Below, piece by piece: positions 20,660 to 28,392 of a stretch of DNA of 64,000 nt (positions within the stretch are counted from its first letter, which is position 1; each line of letters begins with the position of its first letter). The stretch comes from Campylobacter helveticus (GTDB taxonomy: Bacteria; Campylobacterota; Campylobacteria; Campylobacterales; Campylobacteraceae), in the NCBI RefSeq assembly GCF_002080395.1, contig NZ_CP020478.1, positions 1 through 64,000 of the forward strand, written 5' to 3'. The notes below the pieces were generated by a model that had not been told where the DNA came from, ran no database searches, and saw only the letters and a list, made by a program, of their open reading frames with translations. A program made the position numbers and the translations under genes.

Positions 20660-21499
20660 TTACACCACCAAAGTCCCTATACCCTCATCGGTAAAAAATT
20701 CAAGCAATAAACAATGCTTCACGCGTCCATCTAAAATATGCACTTTTTTCACGCCATTTTCACAAGCGTCAATGCAGGATTTAAGCTTGACTAGCATACC
20801 TCCTTGCAAAGAAGAAAGCAAGGTTTTTGCCTCATTTATAGTAATTTTTGAAATGAGCGAATTTTTATCGTCAAAATCCCTATAAAGCCCTGCAATATCA
20901 CTTAAAAAAACGAGCTTTTCTGCTTTTAAAGCCTTGGCTAATTCACAAGCGGCGTCATCGGCGTTAATATTATAAGTGTTAAAGCTCTCATCCATTCCCA
21001 CAGGAGCGATAACAGGTAAAAAGTCCTTTTCTAAAAGCTCATTTAAAATTCCCACCTTAACACTAGAAATTGCACCCACAAAGCCTAAATCCTCGTCTTT
21101 TTTCTCACACTGCAAAAGCCCCCCGTCCTTACCACAAATTCCTATAGCTTTCACGCCTAAACACTCTAAATTTTGCACAAGATTTTTATTGATTTGCAAG
21201 AGTGCCATTTCAGCTACTTTTGTTGTTTCTTTATCGCTAATCCTTAGCCCATTTTTAAATTCGCTTTTAATGCCTAAATTTTCACAGAGTTTTGAAATAT
21301 CCTTGCCTCCGCCATGAACTATGACGGGCTTTAAGCCTACAAGTTTTAAAAGGGCGATGTCTTGCATAACGCAGTGCTTTAGCTCGTCATTTTCCATAGC
21401 AGAGCCGCCGTATTTTATCAGTATGATTTTAGAGTTAAATTTGCGTATGTAGGGCAAAGCTTCGATGAGGGTTTGCGCTTTTTCTAAGTATTTTTGCAT
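20660..21499 (-). CDS. argB: Acetylglutamate kinase
   Basis: Phosphorylates N-acetylglutamate, the usually feedback-controlled step of arginine synthesis. 279 residues with the amino-acid kinase fold: IILIKYGGSAME (phosphate loop), PVIVHGGGKDI (substrate glycine loop) and NINADDAACELAKAL near the nucleotide site. Length and motifs are normal. It lies between the GNAT gene (8-bp gap) and argD (no gap), so it is part of one operon. Confidence 0.97.
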   Translation of the reverse strand: MQKYLEKAQTLIEALPYIRKFNSKIILIKYGGSAMENDELKHCVMQDIALLKLVGLKPVIVHGGGKDISKLCENLGIKSEFKNGLRISDKETTKVAEMALLQINKNLVQNLECLGVKAIGICGKDGGLLQCEKKDEDLGFVGAISSVKVGILNELLEKDFLPVIAPVGMDESFNTYNINADDAACELAKALKAEKLVFLSDIAGLYRDFDDKNSLISKITINEAKTLLSSLQGGMLVKLKSCIDACENGVKKVHILDGRVKHCLLLEFFTDEGIGTLVV

Positions 21500-21507
21500 T
21501 ATTTTTC

Positions 21508-21954
21508 CTAATGGTTAAAATTCGTTTTGTTATTATCATTTAGGGATAAATCATAATAATTTGCATCTTCTCGCAAAGTAAAGCCATAATGCCTCCAAAA
21601 CTCATTACCCAAATCATTGCTTTTAAAAGCAATGAGGGCAATTTTATTAATCTTTTCTTTTTTAAGCGCCTCTAGGCAAAATTTTGTCATCTCGTGTGCT
21701 ATGCCCTTTTTTCTATGATTTTTATGCACACATACATGGTAAAAGCCGCCCGTGCGTCCATCGTGTCCGCAAAGTATGCTCCCTACTATTTCGCCATCAA
21801 GTTCTGCCACAGCACTCAAACCGGGATTACGCCTCAAAAAAGCACTGATATTTTCAAAACTATCATCAATACTTCTTAGACCAAAGCCCTTAATTTCACA
21901 CCACAAAGCATACACTTTTTCATAATCACTCTCTTGCATTGCCCTAATTTTCAT
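21508..21954 (-). CDS. argO: GNAT acetyltransferase of the arginine cluster (likely N-acetylglutamate synthase)
   Basis: A 148-residue GNAT protein. The acetyl-CoA-binding segment reads VHKNHRKKGIAHEMTKFCLE, the R/Q-x-x-G-x-A motif, and ends with the strand FWRHYGFTLREDANYYDLSL. The gene sits between argC and argB, where C. jejuni carries a homologous acetyltransferase named argO. The position strongly suggests it makes N-acetylglutamate, since no argA or argJ lies in the cluster. Activity is inferred from context; a different acetyl acceptor is possible. 8-bp spacing on both sides supports one operon. Confidence 0.8.
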   Translation of the reverse strand: MKIRAMQESDYEKVYALWCEIKGFGLRSIDDSFENISAFLRRNPGLSAVAELDGEIVGSILCGHDGRTGGFYHVCVHKNHRKKGIAHEMTKFCLEALKKEKINKIALIAFKSNDLGNEFWRHYGFTLREDANYYDLSLNDNNKTNFNH

Positions 21955-21962
21955 AAATCCTC

Positions 21963-22973
21963 CTAAAATCCTAAATTTTCATCAAAATCAAACATTAAAT
22001 TCATATTTTGCACCGCTTGTCCAGCCGCACCTTTGACTAAATTATCCAAAGCACCGATGATGATAAGTCTTTTTGTGCGTTTATCTATGCAAAAATTAAG
22101 ATCCATAAAATTACTATGGCTTACAAAATGCGTTTGCGGATAAGTTTTTTCAGGCAAAAGGCGAATGAAAAGCTTATCTTTATAGTATTTTTCATAAATT
22201 TTTCTTAACTCCACTTCATCTAAATCACAGGCTAAATTCGCATAAATACTTGCTAAAATCCCCCTTTGCATAGGCACAAGATGAGGGGTGAATTGAATTT
22301 TTAGTTCCTCATTTGCTGCAAGGCTTAATTGCTCCTCAATCTCTGGTGTATGACGGTGCGAAGCTATGGCGTAGGCTTTGAAATTTTCATTAACTTCACA
22401 AAATAAATTCTCTATCTTAGCTCCGCGTCCAGCCCCACTTACTCCGCTTTTTGCGTCGATGATAATGGAGCTTAAATCAATCACTTTTTCCTTCACCACA
22501 GGATAAAGACTAAGGATAGAGCAAGTCGTATAACAGCCCGCATTTGCCACTAAACGCGCCTTTTTTATCTCCTCACAATAAAGCTCACTAAGCCCATAAA
22601 CAGCCTCTTTGACAAGCTTTTCATTAGGGTGAGTAAAATGATAATAAAGCTCATAATTTCGCAAATTTTTCAAGCGAAAATCCGCACTCAAATCGATAAT
22701 TTTCATACGCTTTAATAAAGCATCATTAATAAAACTCGCACTAAATTCGTGCGGAGTCGCCATAAAAAGCACATCAAGCTGAATTTTACTTAAATCCTCG
22801 CTAGCAAATTGAAGACTTAAATTTGAGTGCGGATAAAGGGCGTTGTAACTTTGTCCTACATTATTTTTTGAGCCTATGTAAGTAAGCTTTGTTTTGGGGT
22901 GTTTTGAGAGAATTTTCACAAGCTCATTACCCACATAGCCACTAGCACCTAAAATTCCTACCTTAAGTTCCAT
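21963..22973 (-). CDS. argC: N-acetyl-gamma-glutamyl-phosphate reductase
   Basis: NADPH-dependent reductase for the third step of arginine synthesis. 336 residues. N-terminal nucleotide-binding GILGASGYVGNELVKIL; catalytic cysteine in VANAGCYTTCSIL; conserved SGVSGAGRGAK and ASHRHTPEIEEQL. It is the first gene of the minus-strand arginine cluster and has its own promoter-like region, with TATAAT at 23004-22999 on this strand. Confidence 0.97.
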   Translation of the reverse strand: MELKVGILGASGYVGNELVKILSKHPKTKLTYIGSKNNVGQSYNALYPHSNLSLQFASEDLSKIQLDVLFMATPHEFSASFINDALLKRMKIIDLSADFRLKNLRNYELYYHFTHPNEKLVKEAVYGLSELYCEEIKKARLVANAGCYTTCSILSLYPVVKEKVIDLSSIIIDAKSGVSGAGRGAKIENLFCEVNENFKAYAIASHRHTPEIEEQLSLAANEELKIQFTPHLVPMQRGILASIYANLACDLDEVELRKIYEKYYKDKLFIRLLPEKTYPQTHFVSHSNFMDLNFCIDKRTKRLIIIGALDNLVKGAAGQAVQNMNLMFDFDENLGF

Positions 22974-22998
22974 TTTTTTCCTTAATTTTGAGATTTCG

Positions 22999-23004
22999 AT
23001 TATA
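22999..23004 (-). promoter_or_regulatory. Putative -10 box of the arginine operon
   Basis: Plus-strand ATTATA, read TATAAT on the minus strand, 26 bp before the argC ATG in a very AT-rich divergent gap. I did not find a clear ARG-box operator. Confidence 0.5.
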
Positions 23005-23109
23005 TTATTTTAAAATAAAAATTGATTTAAAAAGTATTAAGAAAATTCTAAACTTATAATGATAAATCTGCCTTCAAAGCCACATTAAACAAAGCTTTTA
23101 TTGCTATGT

Positions 23110-23115
23110 TATAAT
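23110..23115 (+). promoter_or_regulatory. Putative -10 box of the two-methylase restriction system
   Basis: TATGTTATAAT, with TATAAT at 23110-23115, 25 bp before the TTG start at 23141. AAAGGAAAG follows as ribosome-binding site. Confidence 0.5.
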
Positions 23116-23140
23116 TTCATAAAAAGAGAAAAGGAAAGAT

Positions 23141-24524
23141 TTGAATCTTTATATCCTCACAGAAGAGCGACCAAAACAAGAGGTTTTACACACTATAATC
23201 ACAAGATTTTTACAGGATAAAAAGTTTTGTGGATACTCTTAAAATTTTACCCATTGTTAAAGAAAATTGCTTTACTTTTAGCTATGAGATTCTAGGCGTG
23301 TCGTGCAAGGCGATTGAAAAAATCTATGTCAAAATTGTGAGTGGGACGAGTAGTTTTGTAGATTATCTTATATTTTTTCAAGAGAATGAGCCTACTCCTA
23401 AAGATATTCCACTTTATGCGATTGAAGAGACAAAGACAAACGATAGTGAAAGCCGCAATACAGGCGTATATCAACGCATTACTAAATTTGTCTATCTTAA
23501 CAATTTTTATCCACAGACAACAAAAATTATGTTTTACAATCTTAAAACCGAACTCAAAAGCCCCACACAAACTTCAATTTTTGGCACAAGGATTTTACGC
23601 ACTTTGGGTGTGGAGATTATGGGAAAGGATTTTAGAGAAAATAATGAGATTTTAAAACCTTTTGAAAATATTGAAGAATTGGTAGCCTATAAAAATTCAA
23701 TGAGAAAACCACCAAAAAATAATACTCCACTCAACATCCACAAAGTTAAAGATATAATCTTTATAAGTGCAAGACTTTTTAAAGCAAATACCCTATCTCA
23801 CGACCCAAATATTGGGGCGGTAAGTGGTATTTGTGCAGCGTTACGAAAGCTGGGGTTTAAAGAGAATCTTACTATCACACATCACGGCTTAGAACAAAAA
23901 CATCTTGGCAAAAATAATAAATTTATACAAATAGCAAATATGCTACATATTGACTTAGATGGACTTACAATTCCAAAAGCAAAATTACCACAAACATATT
24001 GGCATTATGAAACACAAGGCGAGAAACTTGCGACAATTTTTATCCATCTTGTTGTGGAGCATTTTAGCAGTGCTTATGGAATTTTTGAAAATCACGCAGG
24101 ATGTGAAAAAAGCTATTTTTTAACAGCAGATGGTAATTACATAGCGTTACAAAAATATGAGGATAAGCAATCTTATAAGCAAGGCAATAAAAAGGCAAGG
24201 CTTTTTATTCCTGATTTGATTTTACTTGACCCTAAAAACCTTGAAATTATCAATATTGAGGGTAAAAAATATATCAACAAGCAACAAGGAATCAAAGAAT
24301 TAAACAATTATGATTGCATAGAGACAGAGTATATCTCAAAATATTATAAAAATTATAAAATTATCCGCACTCTTGTGCTTTATGGCTCTTTATGTGAGGA
24401 AATTATAGATATTGAAGTAGGCTTTTTACTTAACGAAAAAGGCAAGATGATTTTAGGGATTAAAGCACCAAAAATTTTTATACAAAGCTTAGAAAATTTA
24501 CTCGCATTTTGGAAACCACAATGA
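23141..24524 (+). pseudogene. Type II restriction endonuclease with frameshift
   Basis: The natural start appears to be TTG 23141 behind AAAGGAAAG, giving NLYILTEERPKQEVLHTIIT and FLQDKKF, but this frame stops at 23240. The rest continues one frame over from about 23226 as VDTLKILPIVKENCFTFSYE and stays open for over 425 codons. The nuclease core is IPDLILLDPKNLEIINIEGK, a textbook PD-(D/E)xK with D...ExK. Two adenine methylases follow directly, with an ATGA overlap. I infer a Type II enzyme with an asymmetric site. The break could be a real inactivating mutation, a sequencing error, or start use at GTG 23229. Specificity is unknown. Confidence 0.75.
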
Positions 24525-25441
24525 CAAAAATAATACACTCAAAACCAAGCTATATCAAATCACCGCTCAATTACATTGGCGGAAAATACAAAATATTACC
24601 CCAAATCCTACCCTTATTTCCTAAAAGAATTGATACTTTTATAGATGTATTTTGTGGAGGTTGTAATGTAGCAATCAATGTCAATGCCAAGCGAATTTTG
24701 GCAAATGATAATTTAAGTTATCTTATCGCTCTTTTAAGATTTTTGCAACAAAATCCTTTAGAGAAAACACTGCAAGAAATAGAGCAAATCATACATTTTT
24801 ATGCTTTAAGCAAAGAAAATGCAGAGGGTTATAAACTTTTAAGACAGGATTATAATGCGTATAAACATCCTTTAAAATTACTTGCACTTCTTGCTTTTAG
24901 TTTTAATCATCAAATACGCTTTAATAACGCACATCATTTTAATACCCCTTTTGGCAGAAATCGCTCAAGTTTTAACCCACAAATGAAAATCAATCTCATT
25001 GATTTTATACAATCCCTACAACAAATCAGTATCACATTTTCTAGCCTTGATTTTAGTGAAATTTTTAGCACTTTAGATTCTATGCAAGATAAAGAATTGT
25101 TTGTGTATTGCGACCCACCCTATCTTATCACGCAGGGCACTTATAATGATGGTAAAAGGGGTTTTAGTGGCTGGAATGAAAGCCTAGAAAAATGGCTTTT
25201 AAACTATCTTAGCAAACTAGATTCTAAAGGCATTCTCTTTGGACTTTCAAATGTCCTTACCCACAAAGGACAAGAAAATAAGCTTTTAAAACAATGGCTA
25301 GAAAAGTATAATTTTTATATTCACACCATACAAGCACACTATACAAATGCAAATTATCAAGCAAAATATAGGGATAAACAACACACGCAAGAAGTATTCA
25401 TTACAAATTACAAGGCGGATAATGCGTTTTATTGGCAATAA
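24521..25441 (+). CDS. Adenine-specific DNA methyltransferase, D12 class (first of two)
   Basis: 306 residues starting at ATG 24521, which overlaps the nuclease stop (ATGA); an ATG 12 bases earlier is less likely. Motif X is SPLNYIGGKYKILPQI, motif I FIDVFCGGCNVAINV (FxGG SAM site), and motif IV YCDPPYL. This order (X, I, target domain, IV) is the alpha-class, Dam/DpnM-like N6-adenine type. It should methylate one strand of the recognition site of the adjacent nuclease, with the second methylase covering the other strand. The 3' end overlaps that gene by 20 bp. Confidence 0.93.
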   Translation: MTKIIHSKPSYIKSPLNYIGGKYKILPQILPLFPKRIDTFIDVFCGGCNVAINVNAKRILANDNLSYLIALLRFLQQNPLEKTLQEIEQIIHFYALSKENAEGYKLLRQDYNAYKHPLKLLALLAFSFNHQIRFNNAHHFNTPFGRNRSSFNPQMKINLIDFIQSLQQISITFSSLDFSEIFSTLDSMQDKELFVYCDPPYLITQGTYNDGKRGFSGWNESLEKWLLNYLSKLDSKGILFGLSNVLTHKGQENKLLKQWLEKYNFYIHTIQAHYTNANYQAKYRDKQHTQEVFITNYKADNAFYWQ

Positions 25442-26477
25442 AGAAAAATTAGCCCCCATCATTTATGACTTTTTACAAAAACTTAGGCTTATTAAGGCAG
25501 AAAACCAAAGCTTTTTTGATGTTTTTAGCGGCAGTGTAAGTGTGGGGAAATTCTTTAGGCATAAAGGCTTTAAAGTATATAGTAGTGATATGCTGTATTT
25601 TTCTTATTGTTTGCAAAAAGCATATTTGGAGTATGGGATTCCAACTTTTGAAAAGCTTTTACTAGAAAAACAATCCTTGCAAAACCCCACTTTTTTTAAC
25701 ACTCCTTATGAAAAGGTGCTAAATTTTTTAAATTCTTTGCGTGGTGTGCAAGGCTTTATTGGCACACATTATGCACCCAACCCGACAAATGCAAGAATGT
25801 ATTTCACACAAGAAAATGCACAAAAAATAGATGCGATGCGTTTGCAAATAGAGCAATGGAAAAATGAAAATCATATCAACGAGAGTGAGTATTTTATCCT
25901 CCTTGCCACGCTTTTAGAATCTGTGTCTTTATTTGCAAATGTGGCAGGTGTGTATGCAGCATTTTGTAAGAGTTGGGATAAAAGAGCTTTAAAGCCTTTT
26001 ATGTTAAAGGCTATTGAGTTTTCGCAGGGCATAAGCGGGGAGTGCTTTTGCGGGGATAGCGTAAAGATTTTGCAAGGTTTTAAAAAGTCTATTGATATAC
26101 TTTATCTTGACCCGCCTTATAATCAAAGACAATACGCCCCAAATTATCATTTACTAGAAACCCTTGCAAGATATGATAATCCTAGTATTAAAGGTGTGGC
26201 TGGAATGCGTGAGTGGGGGAAGCAAAAAAGCCTATTTTGTAACGCAAAAACTGCTTTAATACAGCTAGAAAATATTGCAAAATTACCTTGCTATAAAAAC
26301 TTAGTGTTAAGTTACAATAGTGATGGAATTATGCAAAAAGATTCTATTTTCAAGCTTTTAGAATCCTTTGGTAAAGTAAGTTTTTATGAAATTCCTTATA
26401 GGCGATTTAAAAGTAATGCTAAAGTGCAGAAAAATGGTGTATTTGAATATTTATGGGTGCTTGAAAAATCAACCTAA
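25422..26477 (+). CDS. Adenine-specific DNA methyltransferase, D12 class (second of two)
   Basis: 351 residues from ATG 25422, chosen because MRFIGNKEKLAPIIYDFL is the conserved motif X at the family N-terminus; the frame is open further upstream but only through the preceding gene. Motif I is FFDVFSGSVSVGKFF and motif IV LYLDPPYNQRQYAPNYH. It is clearly different from the first methylase and closer to the convergent EcoRI-linked methylase (DPPYNQ..Y..NY). Two D12 enzymes beside one nuclease resemble systems with asymmetric sites, such as the fused domains of M.FokI. It converges on the next gene with a 4-bp overlap. Confidence 0.92.
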   Translation: MRFIGNKEKLAPIIYDFLQKLRLIKAENQSFFDVFSGSVSVGKFFRHKGFKVYSSDMLYFSYCLQKAYLEYGIPTFEKLLLEKQSLQNPTFFNTPYEKVLNFLNSLRGVQGFIGTHYAPNPTNARMYFTQENAQKIDAMRLQIEQWKNENHINESEYFILLATLLESVSLFANVAGVYAAFCKSWDKRALKPFMLKAIEFSQGISGECFCGDSVKILQGFKKSIDILYLDPPYNQRQYAPNYHLLETLARYDNPSIKGVAGMREWGKQKSLFCNAKTALIQLENIAKLPCYKNLVLSYNSDGIMQKDSIFKLLESFGKVSFYEIPYRRFKSNAKVQKNGVFEYLWVLEKST

Positions 26478-27562
26478 GCTTTTTTAACGATATAAAGCTG
26501 TTCTTTAATATGTATGGGACGATTTTTAAGATTGCGACTAGCTCTAAAAGCATTGTAATTTTGCTCTAAAATAAAGCATTTTCCAAGCTTTTCAAGCCTT
26601 TTAATAAAATTTTCTTTTTTCACAAAACCTTCACAATTATAAGAGAGTAAAAGAATTTTCGCACGCGTTTTAGCCATAAGCTCAAAAAGTGCGTCCTCTG
26701 CTTCTTTTGCCTTATTATACACGCTTCTATTCCACTGCTTTGGTATGCCACTTACCTTAGAAATTTCAGTAGGCTTTTCATAAGTAGCCAAGAGATTTAG
26801 CATAAAATAGTTTGAGCCGTAAGGGTGCTGATTATAAGGCGGGTCAAAATAAGCTAAATCAAGCCTTTCAAGCTCTTCGCTTAAAAGATTTGCGTCCTTT
26901 TGCAAAACCTCAAATTCGCAGTGAAAATTCGAAAAAACAGGCATTTTTAAACACATCTTCCCCCTAATGCGTGAAAGAGCATTTTCTCCCACTCCGCCAA
27001 ATTTCCCCACCCCGTTTTTATCCTTATAAAAGCCCTTAAAAACGCCACTTGTATTTGCATGAACGCTAGCTTCATAAAGCAAAGGAGCTAAGAAAAACTG
27101 GCGCAGGTGCTTTGGAATTTGCTTATCTATGGCTTGTCTTAAGCTGTCTAAATAAAGGGCATTTTCTTTAGTGTAAAAAACGCGTTCATCTTTTTGGATA
27201 GCATTTTCATCTTTAGGCGCGTAAAGCTCAGTGATGAAGCCTTTTTTTAAGGGCGCGTTTAAAAGCTTTTGGTGTAAAAGGGCTAAATTTTCAAGTTCAT
27301 CTTTGCTTAAATTTGCCAAGTAACAAGAATTAATAATTTTGCTGTAAAGCTCCAAATCATTTGCAATGATAAAATCACTATGCGCCTTAGCAAAGCGGCT
27401 TACTATCCCTGAGCCGCTAAACATATCTAAAAAGCTGAGTTTTTCTTTTTTAAGCTCTTTTTTTGCATAGTCAAAGCCTTGTTTTAAAAAGCCTAGCAAG
27501 GCTCTTTTATTACCCAAATAAGTGATAATTTGCTCTTTTAAAAAAGCGGGATTTTCTTGCAT
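26474..27562 (-). CDS. Adenine methyltransferase partnered with EcoRI-like nuclease
   Basis: 362 residues, alpha-class N6-adenine methylase: motif X ITYLGNKRALLGFLKQG, motif I FLDMFSGSGIVSRFAK, motif IV LAYFDPPYNQHPYGSNYF. It lies 11 bp after the EcoRI-like nuclease on the same strand, so it most likely methylates the inner adenine of GAATTC. It resembles, from memory, the C. jejuni orphan methylase Cj0208, reported to modify GAATTC. Its frame has no homopolymer, so it should stay active when the nuclease is OFF, unless early termination in the nuclease frame lowers its expression. Confidence 0.88.
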   Translation of the reverse strand: MQENPAFLKEQIITYLGNKRALLGFLKQGFDYAKKELKKEKLSFLDMFSGSGIVSRFAKAHSDFIIANDLELYSKIINSCYLANLSKDELENLALLHQKLLNAPLKKGFITELYAPKDENAIQKDERVFYTKENALYLDSLRQAIDKQIPKHLRQFFLAPLLYEASVHANTSGVFKGFYKDKNGVGKFGGVGENALSRIRGKMCLKMPVFSNFHCEFEVLQKDANLLSEELERLDLAYFDPPYNQHPYGSNYFMLNLLATYEKPTEISKVSGIPKQWNRSVYNKAKEAEDALFELMAKTRAKILLLSYNCEGFVKKENFIKRLEKLGKCFILEQNYNAFRASRNLKNRPIHIKEQLYIVKKA

Positions 27563-27573
27563 AATTAATTCTC

Positions 27574-28297
27574 CTAAAATATATAATATCTCAAAGCCGT
27601 TTCGGCTATTTCTTTACAGATGTGAAACATTTCATCCGCTTTCCATTTTTCTTCTCTAAAATACATACTCACCGGAGAAAAATAATTAAAATTACTATTG
27701 CCGTCCGTTTTGAAAATGTAAGTTTTATTAAGATAGTAAAATTCGTTAAGGACATTGAGTTTTGCTAACACCGTTTTTTCGCTGGGAGCAAAATCGCAAC
27801 CCCAGCCAAAACACACAAAAGGTGTTATTTTTTCGTGATTAAGCATAGCTTTAATGCCTGTGAGATTTTTGCCTAATCTTTCTATAGCGTTGCCTGTGGC
27901 TTGTTTTTTCCTGCCCTCTTTTGCTCTTTCGTCATTTGTGCCTTGCCTTTTGGCTTCTGTGATGAGAAGCACCTTAGCAAAATTTGGCTCATCTTTTTTC
28001 TTTAAAAATAAAATTCCCCCATCAGGATAAATCGCTCTATCCATAAAACTCGTATCAAATTCAGCCCTAAGCTTAGAGGCTTTAATATTTTCTATCATAA
28101 AGGACAAATCAAGCTTTTTAGTGATTTCAAAATAATACTTGCCTTCTACAAAATTAGCTACCCCCCCCAGAAAATCGCTCCTCTAAATATTTTTTAGTTT
28201 TTTTCATCGCTAAATCCAAATTTAAATCATCACTTTTTGATTTTAAATTTTTTGCTTTATGTTGTTCTACGCTACTGCGTAAAGCTTCTCTTGGCAT
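27574..28297 (-). CDS. EcoRI-family restriction endonuclease, phase-variable (OFF here)
   Basis: ATG at 28297-28295 follows AAGGAAG and gives MPREALRSSVEQHKAKNLKS, up to a G8 tract on the coding strand. Eight Gs lead to a stop after about 46 codons. Ten (or seven) Gs give a 241- (or 240-) residue protein continuing VANFVEGKYYFEITKKL. Catalytic residues then fall at D93 (PDGG) and E115/K117 (EAK), close to EcoRI D91 and E111/K113. ATGNAIERLGKN from about 134 matches the EcoRI recognition segment AAGNAIERSHKN. The C-terminus SPVSMYFREEKW also aligns with EcoRI. Predicted to cut GAATTC. It is preceded by topA (95-bp gap) and followed by its methylase. Confidence 0.88.
28161..28168 (-). repeat. 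Poly-G tract (G8 on coding strand) in EcoRI-like gene
   Basis: Eight Cs on the plus strand. On the coding strand, TCT-G8-TAGCTAATTTT: nine Gs give an immediate TAG, eight give TAA shortly after, and 3n+1 Gs (7 or 10) open the full frame. Confidence 0.9.
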
Positions 28298-28392
28298 TTT
28301 AACTTCCTTTTATACATTACCACGACAATTACCGCCCAAGCTCAAAACCAAATCCGCCTCAATTTCACTCAGCCCATCCACACAAACAGACC

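Noticed and set aside
28319-28392. Possible 24-residue peptide on the minus strand after topA (SEIEADLVLSLGGNCRG)
   Set aside because: It needs a GTG start with no ribosome-binding site, overlaps the topA end in another frame, and I know no homologue.
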